From NCBI RefSeq assembly GCF_013410405.1, contig NZ_JACCFK010000001.1, positions 1,860,001-1,924,000 on the forward strand: 64,000 nucleotides of DNA, in the 5' to 3' direction. Made by a program: the position numbers and the translations under genes. Origin of the DNA: Amycolatopsis endophytica (lineage in GTDB: Bacteria; Actinomycetota; Actinomycetes; Mycobacteriales; Pseudonocardiaceae). The notes below the pieces were generated by a model that had not been told where the DNA came from, searched no databases, and worked only from the letters and a program-made list of their open reading frames with translations. Below, one piece after another: positions 7,936 through 16,772 of the stretch (position 1 is its first letter; each line of letters opens with the position of its first letter).

Positions 7936-10695
7936 TCAGCCGCCGTCCTCCGTGCCGGTCGGCCCGAAGTCGTCGCCGGGGCCGCCCGGCCACTCGGGAA
8001 TCGAGATACCCGTGCGGGTGGTCCTCGTGGTCGGCGTGGTTTCCGACGTCTCCGGCGTGGACGGCGTGTTCGGCGGCGGCGTGTCCGAGGTCGTCGTGGA
8101 CGGTTTCGTGCTCGACGCCCTGGAGGTGGTCGACGCGTCGTCACCGGCGGTCGCGTTCTTGCCGATCGGCGACACCGTCGGGAACTTCTCGCTCGGCTTG
8201 CCCTTGAGGTAGTCGTTCATGAACTGCTGCCAGATCTTGGCGGGCAGACCGGTCGAGGAGACCGCGTCGCCGTTCTTGTCGCGCAGCGGGCTGTTCTTGT
8301 CACTGCCGACCCAGGACGCGACGGAGATCGACGGCGTGTAGCCGACCATCCACACCTGCGAGTTGTCCTTCTCGGACCCGCTGCCGTTGCCCGCGCTGGA
8401 GTCGTACTGCTGCGTACCGGTCTTTCCGGCGCACTCGTGGCCGGAGGGGCACTTCAACTTCGAGAAGTCGATCACCGGTTCGAGCGCGTTCGTCACGTTG
8501 CCCGCGATCTGCTTGCTCTTGTTCGCGTCACCCTCGGCGAAGGCCGGTTTCGGATTGGCCGACGGCTGGTACACGACCTCGCCACCGGAGTCGGTGACCT
8601 TCTGCACGAAGTGCCGGTCCAGGTAGGTCCCGTTGTCCGCGATGGTCGCGTACCCGGTGGCCATGTCCAGCGGCGTCACGGCGGTGGAGCCACCACCGAG
8701 CGAGATGTTGTTGTCGACCGTCTTCAACGACCGGACACCGGCCTCCTCGGCCGCGTCGGCCACCGCCTGCGGGCCGGTCACGTTGGCGACCATGTCGAAG
8801 AACACGGTGTTGGTCGAGCGCATCGTGGCTTCCGCGACCGTGCACTCCTTGGAGCAGCTGTTGGACACACCCGCGTTGTTGATGTAGCGCGGATTGCCGT
8901 TGGGCAGCACGCCGAACTGGCGGTGGGTGGTGCCGTCGAACGTCTCGCCGAGGCCCTTGCCCATCTTCAGGAAGGCGACGAGGTCGAACGTCTTGAACGA
9001 GGAACCGGGGTTGCGTGCGGTGTTCGCCCAGTCGATGTAGTCCGTCTCGTCGTTCGGACCGCCGTAGTAGGCGAGGACGCCCCTGGTCTTCGGATCGACC
9101 GCGACCAGCGCCTTCTTGAGCGTGTCCGGTTGGTCCTTCATGTAGTCGTTGACGGCCTTCTCGGCCAGTCTCTGCGCGTTGGGATCGATGGTCGTGTAGA
9201 TGTTGTAGCCGCCCGCGACCAGCTTCTCCTTGGAGTAGCCCGCGTTCTCCAGTTCGGCCTCCACCTGGGACTGGACGAACGCGTTGTTGCCGGTGATGGC
9301 CTGCGGCTTGGTCTGGTCCTTCGGCAGCGGGGTCGGGTACTGCGCCGCCTGCCGCTCGGCCTGCGGCAGCCAGTTGTACTTGACCAGGTTGTCCATCACG
9401 TAGTTCCAGCGCCACGTGGTGTACTCGGCGTTCTCCGACTTGCCGGGTCCCTGGATCATGCCGGCCAGCAGCGCGGCCTCGGACTGGTTCAGCTCGGCCG
9501 CGGTCTTGTTGAAGTACGCGTGCGAGGCCGCCTCGATGCCGTAGGCGCCGCGCCCGAAGTAGATGATGTTCAGGTACGCGGTGATGATGTCCTCTTTGGA
9601 CTGCGTCTGGTTCATCTTGAACGACTTGACCAGCTCGGTCGCCTTGCGGGTGAGCGTGGGCGCCTCGTTCTCGGTGGCCTTCTTGATGTACTGCTGGGAG
9701 ATGGTCGAACCACCGCCGGAGCCGCCGGTCAGGTTGTTGTAGACGGCGCCGAGGATGCCCGAGATGTCGAAGCCGTTGTTGGTCTCGAACGTCGCGTCCT
9801 CGGCCGCGTACACCGCGTGCTTGACGGTCTCCGGGACCTGACCCGGCTTGAGGAGCTGCCGGTTCTGGCCGTCCGGGACGTCCTTGCCCATGACCGAACC
9901 GTCGCTGTAGTAGTAGGTGACGACCTGGCTCTGCTGCGCCAGCACCTCCTCCGGCGTCGGCACGTCGACCAGGAAGTAGGCGATGGTGAACGCGATCGCG
10001 GGCAGCACGACGAACACGCCGAACAGGGCGTAGAGCGAGCGCCGGATGATCTTCCACCGGCGCTTCTTGCGCTGCTTCGGGGTCAACGCCGCCTTGGCCT
10101 TCTTCCCCTTCTTGCCCTCCTCGGGCTCGGCGTCGTCGTCCTCGGGGCCGAACTCGTTGAAGCCGGCCTGCTCGTCGTAGTCGTCGCGGTCGTCGCCGTA
10201 GCCGCGGTGGTCGTCGCCGTAGCCGTGGTGCAGCTCGGCGTGGGTCAGCAGGCCCGGCTCGGAGTCGCCGCTCACCGGACGTCGGCCCGCGGCACCGGCC
10301 GCGGCACCCGCGGCAGCGGGACCGGCGGGCGGACGGTAACCGCCGCGCATCGGCCGGTCGCCGGGGTTCTGCGGCCCCGGCGGCGGGCCGGGACGGCGCG
10401 GCGGCGGCGGTGGCATCCGGTTGCCGGGGGGCGGCACGCGGCGGGCGCCGCGGGGGGCGTCCGGGTCCTGGCCACCTGGCCAGCCCTGACCGCCGCCCTC
10501 ACCGGGCCACTGCGGGCCCTGCGGCCCGCGGGCCTGGGGACGCCGGGGAGGCTGCTGCCCACCGCGCGGGGGCATCGGACGGCGGGGCGGCTCGTTGCCG
10601 CTCGGCCACGCCGGCTCGTTCTCGCCGGGCCACTGGCCACGGCGGGGTTCGTCGGGCTCCTGTCCAGGCCAGGAGCGATTGCGGTGGTCGTTCAC
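7936..10695 (-). CDS. ponA: class A penicillin-binding protein (PonA/PBP1)
   Basis: A 919-residue bifunctional peptidoglycan synthase. Residues 1 to about 220 form a cytoplasmic Pro/Gly/Arg-rich disordered region with an acidic then Lys-rich end. One membrane helix follows (LYALFGVFVVLPAIAFTIAY). The GT51 transglycosylase has the catalytic Glu region EDATFETNNGFD, GSTISQQYIKKA and AYLNIIYFGRGAYGIEAA. The transpeptidase has SxxK in PGSSFKTFD, SxN in MRSTNTVFF and KTG in CAGKTGTQQYD. The C-terminal tail is Thr/Ser/Pro-rich. The GTG start has a GGGAGG 7 nt upstream. Gene context (DUF5318 upstream, GT87 downstream) matches mycobacterial ponA1. Confidence 0.96.
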   Translation of the reverse strand: MNDHRNRSWPGQEPDEPRRGQWPGENEPAWPSGNEPPRRPMPPRGGQQPPRRPQARGPQGPQWPGEGGGQGWPGGQDPDAPRGARRVPPPGNRMPPPPPRRPGPPPGPQNPGDRPMRGGYRPPAGPAAAGAAAGAAGRRPVSGDSEPGLLTHAELHHGYGDDHRGYGDDRDDYDEQAGFNEFGPEDDDAEPEEGKKGKKAKAALTPKQRKKRRWKIIRRSLYALFGVFVVLPAIAFTIAYFLVDVPTPEEVLAQQSQVVTYYYSDGSVMGKDVPDGQNRQLLKPGQVPETVKHAVYAAEDATFETNNGFDISGILGAVYNNLTGGSGGGSTISQQYIKKATENEAPTLTRKATELVKSFKMNQTQSKEDIITAYLNIIYFGRGAYGIEAASHAYFNKTAAELNQSEAALLAGMIQGPGKSENAEYTTWRWNYVMDNLVKYNWLPQAERQAAQYPTPLPKDQTKPQAITGNNAFVQSQVEAELENAGYSKEKLVAGGYNIYTTIDPNAQRLAEKAVNDYMKDQPDTLKKALVAVDPKTRGVLAYYGGPNDETDYIDWANTARNPGSSFKTFDLVAFLKMGKGLGETFDGTTHRQFGVLPNGNPRYINNAGVSNSCSKECTVAEATMRSTNTVFFDMVANVTGPQAVADAAEEAGVRSLKTVDNNISLGGGSTAVTPLDMATGYATIADNGTYLDRHFVQKVTDSGGEVVYQPSANPKPAFAEGDANKSKQIAGNVTNALEPVIDFSKLKCPSGHECAGKTGTQQYDSSAGNGSGSEKDNSQVWMVGYTPSISVASWVGSDKNSPLRDKNGDAVSSTGLPAKIWQQFMNDYLKGKPSEKFPTVSPIGKNATAGDDASTTSRASSTKPSTTTSDTPPPNTPSTPETSETTPTTRTTRTGISIPEWPGGPGDDFGPTGTEDGG

Positions 10696-10768
10696 GAAAA
10701 AGCCTCCCAGACCGGCGGTACACCGGGCGCCGTTCTGTGGTCCAGTGCCGGCGCAGCGCTGCTTCCCC

Positions 10769-11167
10769 TCACTGCCCGGCTGTCCTCCGGGACGGGCGGT
10801 GCGGGGCTCCGTTGCCCAAGACGTACGAACGCACCAGGTGGTTCCAGCGGCACGTCCGGCACACCTCGACTACATGGACGTTGAACTCCCCGACGAGGTT
10901 GTTCAGACGGGCCAGTTCGGCCGGCGTGCGTGCCGAGCCGGACACCTGCTTGAGCTGGTCCCCGAACACCCAGGACACGTTCGTCAGCTCGGCCTTCCCG
11001 CACAGCGGGCACGGCGCCTGGCTCGGTTCACCGTGGAACTGTGCGGCTCGGAGCAGGTACGGGTCGGCGTCACAGACGTCGCGCGTGCCGACGCGACCGG
11101 AGCGGACGCCGGCGAGCAGCGCACGGCGCTGCAAGGCGTAGTCCACGACCTGTCGCTGGTTCTGCAC
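10769..11167 (-). CDS. DUF5318-family protein (Rv0049-like)
   Basis: A 132-residue conserved protein of unknown function. Two CxxC pairs, CPLCGKAEL (about 53) and CRTCRWNHL (about 103), suggest a single zinc-binding unit. It starts QNQRQVVDYALQRRALLAGVRSGR, a very conserved actinobacterial opening. The position upstream of ponA and divergent from padR-ino1 matches my memory of Rv0049. A TAGTCT hexamer ends exactly 6 nt before the GTG, implying a leaderless mRNA. Confidence 0.85.
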   Translation of the reverse strand: MQNQRQVVDYALQRRALLAGVRSGRVGTRDVCDADPYLLRAAQFHGEPSQAPCPLCGKAELTNVSWVFGDQLKQVSGSARTPAELARLNNLVGEFNVHVVEVCRTCRWNHLVRSYVLGNGAPHRPSRRTAGQ

Positions 11168-11327
11168 GGTGACAGACTACGTGGCCGCCGTGTGTCCGCC
11201 ATGAGCTGTGCGGGCTAACGGTCTGGACCGCGTGCCCGACACGCCGCGATTTCGATAACGCTCTGGTGAACTTCACGGGTGTGGTTCACATCGCATCGGG
11301 TGATCATTGGTGTTGGGTACACCACTT

Positions 11328-11351
11328 CGATGTATCGGCTCGATATAATCG
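11328..11351 (+). promoter_or_regulatory. two adjacent CGAT..ATCG dyads over a TATAAT -10 (padR promoter/operator)
   Basis: Two short inverted repeats lie side by side: CGAT-GT-ATCG at 11328-11337 and CGAT-ATA-ATCG at 11341-11351. The second contains a perfect TATAAT (11344-11349) about 50 nt before the padR start. No good -35 is seen. Overlap of dyads with the -10 would suit autorepression by PadR. The PadR link is inferred from position only. Confidence 0.5.
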
Positions 11352-11400
11352 GGCGTTAGGTTGCCGGAGTGTCGTGGAGTTCCTCGGAAGGGGGTGCACC

Positions 11401-11961
11401 GTGCTGGAGTTCGCCATCCTGGGGCTGCTGCACGAGGCACCGATGCACGGCTATGTGCTGCGCAAACGGCTGCACGACACGCTCGGCATGTTCCGCACGT
11501 TCTCGTACGGTTCGCTCTACCCGACCCTGCGCAGGCTGCAGCGGTCGGGTTTCATCGAAGAAGCCGACAGTGACGTCGGGCACGACGGGGAGCCCGTCAA
11601 GGGCTGGGGCCGGCGGGCCCGCACGGTGTACAAGCTCACAGCGGAGGGCAAGGAGCACTTCGCGAAGCTGCTCGCCGACGCCGGGCCGCAGACCTGGGAG
11701 GACGAGGGGTTCGGGGTCCACCTGGCCTTCTTCTCCCGGACACCGGCCGATGTCAGGATGCGGATCCTGGAGGGCAGGCGCCGGCGGGTCGAGGAACGCC
11801 GCGAAGGGCTGCGGGCCGCGCTCGCGCGGGCCGAGGAGAAGATCGACCGGTACACGCGTGAGCTGCACCGCCTGGGGCTGGAGAGCAGTGAGCGCGAGGT
11901 GCGCTGGCTGAACGAACTGATCGCGCACGAACAGGACGAGCAACGCGGCCTTCAACGCTGA
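11401..11961 (+). CDS. PadR-family transcriptional regulator (Rv0047c-like)
   Basis: 186 residues. The N-terminal winged helix is typical Pad[24 protein letters not shown], then the recognition-helix region [20 protein letters not shown] and the wing [18 protein letters not shown]. The C-terminal half is the helical dimerisation region. The GTG at 11401 is chosen because AAGGGGG lies 7 nt upstream and the fold starts immediately. It sits directly upstream of ino1 on the same strand (49 bp), an order shared with mycobacteria, so control of inositol synthesis is plausible but inferred. Confidence 0.92.
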   Translation: MLEFAILGLLHEAPMHGYVLRKRLHDTLGMFRTFSYGSLYPTLRRLQRSGFIEEADSDVGHDGEPVKGWGRRARTVYKLTAEGKEHFAKLLADAGPQTWEDEGFGVHLAFFSRTPADVRMRILEGRRRRVEERREGLRAALARAEEKIDRYTRELHRLGLESSEREVRWLNELIAHEQDEQRGLQR

Positions 11962-12010
11962 GACCGCATCCGAAATCGGCAAGACATCACTGAACGAAGG
12001 AGAAACCGGC

Positions 12011-13102
12011 ATGGGCGACAACAGCGGCCGCGTACGGGTGGCCATCGTTGGCGTCGGGAACTGTGCGGCGTCGCTGGTGCAGGGGGTGCACTACTACCGC
12101 GACGCCGACCCGGCTTCCCGGGTGCCCGGCCTCATGCACGTGCGGTTCGGCCAGTACCACGTCGGTGACGTGGACTTCGTGACCGCGTTCGACGTGGACG
12201 CGAAGAAGGTCGGCCAGGACCTGTCGGAAGCGATCCTCGCCAGCGAGAACAACACCATCAAGATCACCGACGTGCCGCCGCTGGGCGTGCCGGTGCTGCG
12301 CGGTCCCACCATGGACGGTCTCGGCCGCTTCTACCAGGAGACCATCGAGGAGTCCGACCAGGAGCCGGTGGACGTCGTCGCCGCGCTGCGCGAGGCCGAG
12401 GTCGACGTGCTGGTCTCGTACCTGCCGGTCGGATCGGACGAGGCGCAGAAGTTCTACGCGCAGTGCGCGATCGACGCGGGTGTGGCGTTCGTCAACGCGA
12501 TCCCGGTCTTCATCGCCTCGAACCCGGAGTGGGCCCAGAAGTTCACCGACGCGGGCGTCCCGATCGTCGGTGACGACATCAAGTCCCAGGTCGGCGCCAC
12601 CATCACCCACCGCGTGATGGCGAAGCTGTTCGAGGACCGCGGGGTCCAGCTCGACCGCACCATGCAGCTGAACGTGGGCGGCAACATGGACTTCAAGAAC
12701 ATGAAGGAACTGGAGCGCCTGGAGTCCAAGAAGGTCTCCAAGACCCAGGCCGTCACGTCGCAGATCGACCGCGACCTCGGCAAGGCCAACGTCCACGTGG
12801 GCCCGTCGGACTACGTGCAGTGGCTGGACGACCGCAAGTGGGCCTACGTCCGCCTCGAAGGCCGCGCCTTCGGTGACGTGCCGCTGAACCTGGAGTACAA
12901 GCTCGAGGTGTGGGACTCGCCGAACTCGGCGGGCATCATCATCGACGCGGTGCGTGCCGCGAAGATCGCACTCGACCGCGGCATCGGCGGCCCGCTGCTG
13001 TCGGCGTCCTCCTACTTCATGAAGTCGCCGCCGGAGCAGTACGACGACTCGACCGCGCGGGACTCGGTGGAGAAGTTCATCACCGGCGACGTCGAGCGCT
13101 GA
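12011..13102 (+). CDS. ino1: myo-inositol-1-phosphate synthase
   Basis: A 363-residue enzyme converting glucose 6-phosphate to inositol 1-phosphate with bound NAD, the first step towards phosphatidylinositol and mycothiol. The Rossmann start [19 protein letters not shown] is near the N-terminus. [52 protein letters not shown] and LNVGGNMDF are the conserved catalytic and NAD segments of the short actinobacterial/archaeal form. AAGGAGAAA lies before the ATG. It is probably co-transcribed with padR. Confidence 0.97.
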   Translation: MGDNSGRVRVAIVGVGNCAASLVQGVHYYRDADPASRVPGLMHVRFGQYHVGDVDFVTAFDVDAKKVGQDLSEAILASENNTIKITDVPPLGVPVLRGPTMDGLGRFYQETIEESDQEPVDVVAALREAEVDVLVSYLPVGSDEAQKFYAQCAIDAGVAFVNAIPVFIASNPEWAQKFTDAGVPIVGDDIKSQVGATITHRVMAKLFEDRGVQLDRTMQLNVGGNMDFKNMKELERLESKKVSKTQAVTSQIDRDLGKANVHVGPSDYVQWLDDRKWAYVRLEGRAFGDVPLNLEYKLEVWDSPNSAGIIIDAVRAAKIALDRGIGGPLLSASSYFMKSPPEQYDDSTARDSVEKFITGDVER

Positions 13103-13106
13103 GTTT

Positions 13107-13748
13107 TCATTCCCGCAGTGCGGCGGGCAGGTCCGCGACGGTGTCCAGGACACGGTGGACCTGCCCGAGCACCGCGGGGTCGGGCGGGAAGTGCGGGTTG
13201 GGCACGGCGTAGACGGTCATGCCCGCGGCCAGCGCCGCCTTGAGCCCGTTGGTGGTGTCCTCGACCGCCGCGCACCGCGTGGGCTCGGCACCCAGCTGCC
13301 GAGCCGCCTCCAGGTAGACGTCCGGCGCGGGCTTGCCCGCCGCCACCTGCTCGCTGGACAGGGCCACCTCGACCAGGCCGGTGAGGTCGGTGGCTTCGAG
13401 GAACGCCTTGATCAGCACGGGCGGTGACGAGCTGGCGATCGCCACGGGGAAGCGCTGCCCGACCGCGCGCACGGCCTCGGCGGCGCCGGGCAGCACCGGC
13501 GGGCCGCCCGCGTAGCGCTGGGCCATCCCGTCGATCACGACCTCGGCGATCCGCTCCGGCGTCAGCCGCGCGCCGAGCTTCTCGACCAGGTACCGCGCCC
13601 ACTCCGGGGTGCTCATCCCCTGCATCGCGCGGGTCGCCCCGGCGGTCCAGCTGCCCGCGTATTCGGCCACGACCGAGCGGCGCACCTCGTCCCAGGTCTG
13701 TTCGGAGTCGACGAGCACCCCGTCGAGGTCGAAAACCACCGCGTCCAT
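13107..13748 (-). CDS. HAD-superfamily phosphatase (beta-phosphoglucomutase-like)
   Basis: 213 residues with all four HAD motifs: DLDGVLVDSEQTW at 6 (nucleophile and acid Asp), SSSPP near 110, the Lys in AAGKPAPDVYLEAA and the acidic EDTTNGLKAA. A helical cap (about 17-85) marks subclass I, close to sugar-phosphate phosphatases and beta-phosphoglucomutases. Substrate unknown. It is convergent with ino1, with only 4 bp between the stops. A role in dephosphorylating inositol phosphate is possible but unsupported. Confidence 0.9.
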   Translation of the reverse strand: MDAVVFDLDGVLVDSEQTWDEVRRSVVAEYAGSWTAGATRAMQGMSTPEWARYLVEKLGARLTPERIAEVVIDGMAQRYAGGPPVLPGAAEAVRAVGQRFPVAIASSSPPVLIKAFLEATDLTGLVEVALSSEQVAAGKPAPDVYLEAARQLGAEPTRCAAVEDTTNGLKAALAAGMTVYAVPNPHFPPDPAVLGQVHRVLDTVADLPAALRE

Positions 13749-13844
13749 GCGTCGAACCCTACGTGTTTCATCGCGATGTCACCGCACGCCCGCAGGATCC
13801 GGCGGGTGGGGGCCACCGGGGCCGCCGCGGAAAGGGGAAGCTCC

Positions 13845-14963
13845 GTGACCAGGTTTTCGAAGGTGGCGGTGGCGCTCGCCGCCGCCACGGCGTCGGTGGC
13901 GCTGGCCGCGCCGGTGTCCGCCCAGCCCGCCGCTCACGCCGATACCCAGGCTCTGCTCGACACCTACCAGGCCAACGGCGGTCCGGGCGCGGCCGTGTAT
14001 GCCGGGAACCGCACCGGCACGTGGGAACTGCACAAGGGAATCAACTCGACGATCTCCACTCGGCCGATCCAGGCCGGTGACCAGTTCCGCGCCGCGAGTC
14101 AGACCAAGACGTTCGTCGCGGCCGTGGTGCTGCAGCTGGTCGACGAGGGCCGGATCGTGCTGGACGAGCCGATCGAGACCTACCTGCCCGGCGTGGTGCA
14201 GGGCAACGGCTACGACGGCAACGCGATCACCGTGCGCCAGCTCCTGCGGCACACCAGCGGGATCGCGCGCGACGTGAGCGGCGCGCAGCGCGACCCGGAC
14301 GGCACCTTCCGGCTCGCGGAGCTGGTGCGAGCCGGGCTGACCCAGCCGCCGTTGTTCGCGCCGGGCACCGGCTGGTCGTACTCGAACGTCGGCTACCACG
14401 TGCTGGGCATGCTGATCGAGCAGGTCACCGGCACGTCGGCCGCCGACGCCGTCAACACCCGGATCGTCCAGCCGCTCGGCCTGACCCGCACGAAGTATCC
14501 GGCCGCCGCCGAAACCGGGCTCGAGGCGCCGTACGCGCACGGCTACTCCGGCGGACGGCTGGGGCCGTTCTACTTCTGGACCGACGTGACCATCGCGGAC
14601 ACGACACCCTGGGCCACCGCGGGCGCCGTCGTCTCGACCGAGGAGGAACTGGCGGAGTTCATGCAGGCGCTCGCCGACGGCAGGGTGATGTCGGCGGCGG
14701 CGCGGGCCGAGATGCGGGCGACGGTGCCGTCCGACCTCGGGGACGGGCTGAGCTACGGCCTCGGGTTGATCCGGATGGACCTCACCTGCGGCGGTGCGGC
14801 ATGGGGTCATGCCGGCACCGTTCCCGGGTACAGCTCGGCGACCTTCGCCACCGACGACGGCAGGCGCGCGGCGGTGGTGACGAACACCTTCGTCACCGGC
14901 GAGCACGCGAACGACCGCTGGAAGGTCGTCGACTCCGCGCTCTGCGACACCCCGGTAGCCTGA
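13845..14963 (+). CDS. secreted serine hydrolase, beta-lactamase/D-Ala-D-Ala carboxypeptidase family
   Basis: 372 residues. The GTG at 13845 follows AAGGGGAAG and opens a signal peptide (TRFSKVAVALAAATASVALA) cleaved near VSAQPAAHA. Penicillin-recognising motifs are present: SxxK in AASQTKTFVAAVV, YxN in GWSYSNVGYHVLG and HxG in WGHAGTVPGYSS. These fit class C beta-lactamase-like enzymes such as the Streptomyces R61 DD-carboxypeptidase. It probably acts on cell-wall peptides or D-amino esters outside the cell; beta-lactamase activity cannot be judged. A divergent start lies close to the HAD gene. Confidence 0.9.
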   Translation: MTRFSKVAVALAAATASVALAAPVSAQPAAHADTQALLDTYQANGGPGAAVYAGNRTGTWELHKGINSTISTRPIQAGDQFRAASQTKTFVAAVVLQLVDEGRIVLDEPIETYLPGVVQGNGYDGNAITVRQLLRHTSGIARDVSGAQRDPDGTFRLAELVRAGLTQPPLFAPGTGWSYSNVGYHVLGMLIEQVTGTSAADAVNTRIVQPLGLTRTKYPAAAETGLEAPYAHGYSGGRLGPFYFWTDVTIADTTPWATAGAVVSTEEELAEFMQALADGRVMSAAARAEMRATVPSDLGDGLSYGLGLIRMDLTCGGAAWGHAGTVPGYSSATFATDDGRRAAVVTNTFVTGEHANDRWKVVDSALCDTPVA

Positions 14964-14988
14964 TCTGACCGATTTGTGAGCCGACTAA

Positions 14989-15026
14989 CTTAGCTATTCT
15001 AAGCAAAAAAGCTTAGGATAGCTAAG
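14989..15026 (+). promoter_or_regulatory. double dyad operator and leaderless promoter of the marR-MFS operon
   Basis: Two copies of CTTAG-N5-CTAAG occur at 14989-15003 and 15012-15026, with centres 23 bp apart. Together they form a larger 16-bp inverted repeat (one mismatch) around an A6 spacer. The second copy contains a -10-like TAGGAT (15014-15019), exactly 6 nt before the GTG at 15026, and the first contains a -35-like TTAGCT 18 bp upstream. A bound repressor would therefore cover both promoter elements and the start codon. Binding by the adjacent MarR is inferred. Confidence 0.75.
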
Positions 15027-15475
15027 TGAACCCAGGAGTAGCAGAGCTCGCGCACGAGCTGCGCCCGCTGGTCTTCCGGCTGTACTACGTGGTCCGGCGG
15101 CTGACCCCGCAGCACCAGCTCTCCCTGACCCAGGGATCCGTGCTGAGCGAACTGGCCCTCCACGGACCACGCCGGATGAGCGCTCTGGCCGAGCTGGAAG
15201 GCGTGCGGCAGCCGTCCATGACGGACCTGGTCCGCAGGCTGGAACGGCTCGGCCTGGTCAGCAGGCGGCCCGATCCGGACGACCGCCGCGCGGTGCTGAT
15301 CGAGGCCACCGAGGCCGGCGTGCGGTACGTGGAGGAGCTGGTCGTCGCGCGCGAGGAGTTCCTGCGCGAGCGCCTGACCGCCCTGGATCCGGCCGACCGT
15401 GACGCGATCGACGCGGCGCTGCCGGCCCTGCGGAGGCTCATCGATCCGGTCAAGAAGGAGGAGTTGCTCGGATGA
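15026..15475 (+). CDS. MarR-family transcriptional regulator
   Basis: 149 residues with a classical MarR fold: dimerisation helix HELRPLVFRLYYVVRRL, the winged helix-turn-helix MSALAELEGVRQPSMTDLVRRLERLGLVSR (about 52-81) and the wing RPDPDDRRAVLIEATEAG. There is no Shine-Dalgarno. The start codon lies 6 nt after a TAGGAT -10, indicating a leaderless message. It overlaps the next gene (MFS exporter) by 4 bp, so it is very likely the autoregulated repressor of that exporter, responding to a drug or phenolic ligand that cannot be named. Confidence 0.93.
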   Translation: MNPGVAELAHELRPLVFRLYYVVRRLTPQHQLSLTQGSVLSELALHGPRRMSALAELEGVRQPSMTDLVRRLERLGLVSRRPDPDDRRAVLIEATEAGVRYVEELVVAREEFLRERLTALDPADRDAIDAALPALRRLIDPVKKEELLG

Positions 15476-16686
15476 GCAACCAACACGGGAGCCTGCTGGA
15501 CGCGCTCAAGGGCCAGCCCAAGCAGGTGTGGATCACGGCGTTCGCCGCCGTCATCGCGTTCATGGGAATCGGGCTGGTCGATCCGATCCTGCTGTCCATC
15601 GCCGAGGGGCTGCACGCCACGCCGTCCCAGGTCACGCTGCTGTTCTCGTCCTACCTCGGCGTGCAGGTGATCGCCATGCTGGTCACCGGCGCGGCGAGTG
15701 CGAAGTTCGGACCGAAACGGACGGTCCTCACCGGACTGACGCTGATCGTGATCGCGACCGCGCTGTGTGCCGCTGCGGGCTCGATCGAGCAGCTGGTCGC
15801 CCTGCGTGCGGTGTGGGGGCTGGGCAACGCGTTCTTCATCGCCACCGCGTTGTCGGTGATCGTCGGCGCCGCCACCGGCGGGCAGTCCGGCGCGATCCTG
15901 CTGTACGAGGCCGCGCTCGGTGTCGGACTGGCCGTCGGCCCGCTGCTCGGCGCCCTGCTCGGCAGCATCTCGTGGCGCGGTCCGTTCGTCGGCACCGCGG
16001 TGCTGATGGCCGCCGCGCTCGCGCTGTGCTCGATCTTCCTGGCCGGGGACAAACACGAGAAACGAGCGCCGATCAAGCTGCTCGACCCGCTGCGCGCGCT
16101 GAAGCACGGCGGTCTGCTGCGCACCTCGATCGGCTCGGCGTTCTACACCGCCGCGTTCTTCACGGTGCTGGCCTGGACGCCGTTCGTGCTGGACTGGAGC
16201 GCCGTCGCGGTCGGGCTGATCTTCTGCGGCTGGGGCCTGTGCGTCGCGGTGGCCGGTGTGGTGCTCGCGCCGAAGCTCGCCGGGAAGCTGGGCGAGCGGC
16301 ACGCGACCGTGGTGTCGGTGCTCGGGTACGCCGTCCTGATGGTGGTGCTGGTGGTGCCGAGCAAGCCGGTGGTCGTGGTCGGCGTGATCGTGTCCGGGCT
16401 GGTCTCGGGCCTGCTCAACACGCTGTTCACCGGGACCGCGATGTCGATCAGCGACGCGCCGCGACCGGTGGCCAGCGCGGGCTACAACTTCTGCCGCTGG
16501 CTCGGCGGCGCGGTCGCGGCCACCCTCGTCGGGCACGTCGCCGAATGGCTCGGGTCGGAGCACGCCCCGTTCGTCATCGCCGCGATTCTGTGCGTGCTGG
16601 CCGGTGGTTTGCTCGCAATCCGGACGAAGAGCACCGATCCGCACCGAGTGCCCGCCGAAGCGGCCCTGGTCGGAGAAGAGCTTTGA
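15472..16686 (+). CDS. MFS drug-exporter-like transporter (DHA1 type)
   Basis: 404 residues with 12 predicted membrane helices. The loop between helices 2 and 3 has the MFS motif-A remnant TGAASAKFGPKRTVLTG, and helix 5 has the antiporter-type LYEAALGVGLAVGPLLGALLG, typical of proton/drug antiporters. It probably exports a toxic compound sensed by the upstream MarR protein, with which it is translationally coupled (ATGA overlap). Substrate unknown. Its stop codon overlaps the PHO-box-like repeats of the next promoter. Confidence 0.9.
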   Translation: MSNQHGSLLDALKGQPKQVWITAFAAVIAFMGIGLVDPILLSIAEGLHATPSQVTLLFSSYLGVQVIAMLVTGAASAKFGPKRTVLTGLTLIVIATALCAAAGSIEQLVALRAVWGLGNAFFIATALSVIVGAATGGQSGAILLYEAALGVGLAVGPLLGALLGSISWRGPFVGTAVLMAAALALCSIFLAGDKHEKRAPIKLLDPLRALKHGGLLRTSIGSAFYTAAFFTVLAWTPFVLDWSAVAVGLIFCGWGLCVAVAGVVLAPKLAGKLGERHATVVSVLGYAVLMVVLVVPSKPVVVVGVIVSGLVSGLLNTLFTGTAMSISDAPRPVASAGYNFCRWLGGAVAATLVGHVAEWLGSEHAPFVIAAILCVLAGGLLAIRTKSTDPHRVPAEAALVGEEL

Positions 16687-16709
16687 TCTCTGTTTACCTG
16701 TAGTTTGAG
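16681..16709 (+). promoter_or_regulatory. PHO-box-like 11-bp direct repeats upstream of phoX
   Basis: Three 7-mers spaced exactly 11 bp apart: CTTTGAT (16681), GTTTACC (16692) and GTTTGAG (16703). The Streptomyces PhoP consensus is 11-bp direct repeats of GTTCACC plus four spacer bases. The middle unit matches 6 of 7 and the downstream unit 4 of 7. The array lies about 65-90 bp upstream of a phosphate-starvation phosphatase gene, the place where PhoP activates. Assignment rests on pattern and context. Confidence 0.65.
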
Positions 16710-16772
16710 GACGCCTGGCCTCCGTCGCTTAACGTCACGAGCGTTTCCCCTGACTGAGTGACTGGAGACCAG

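Noticed and set aside
7924..10884. 986-codon plus-strand ORF antisense to ponA
   Set aside because: No recognisable domain, and the opposite strand encodes an intact class A PBP with all motifs.
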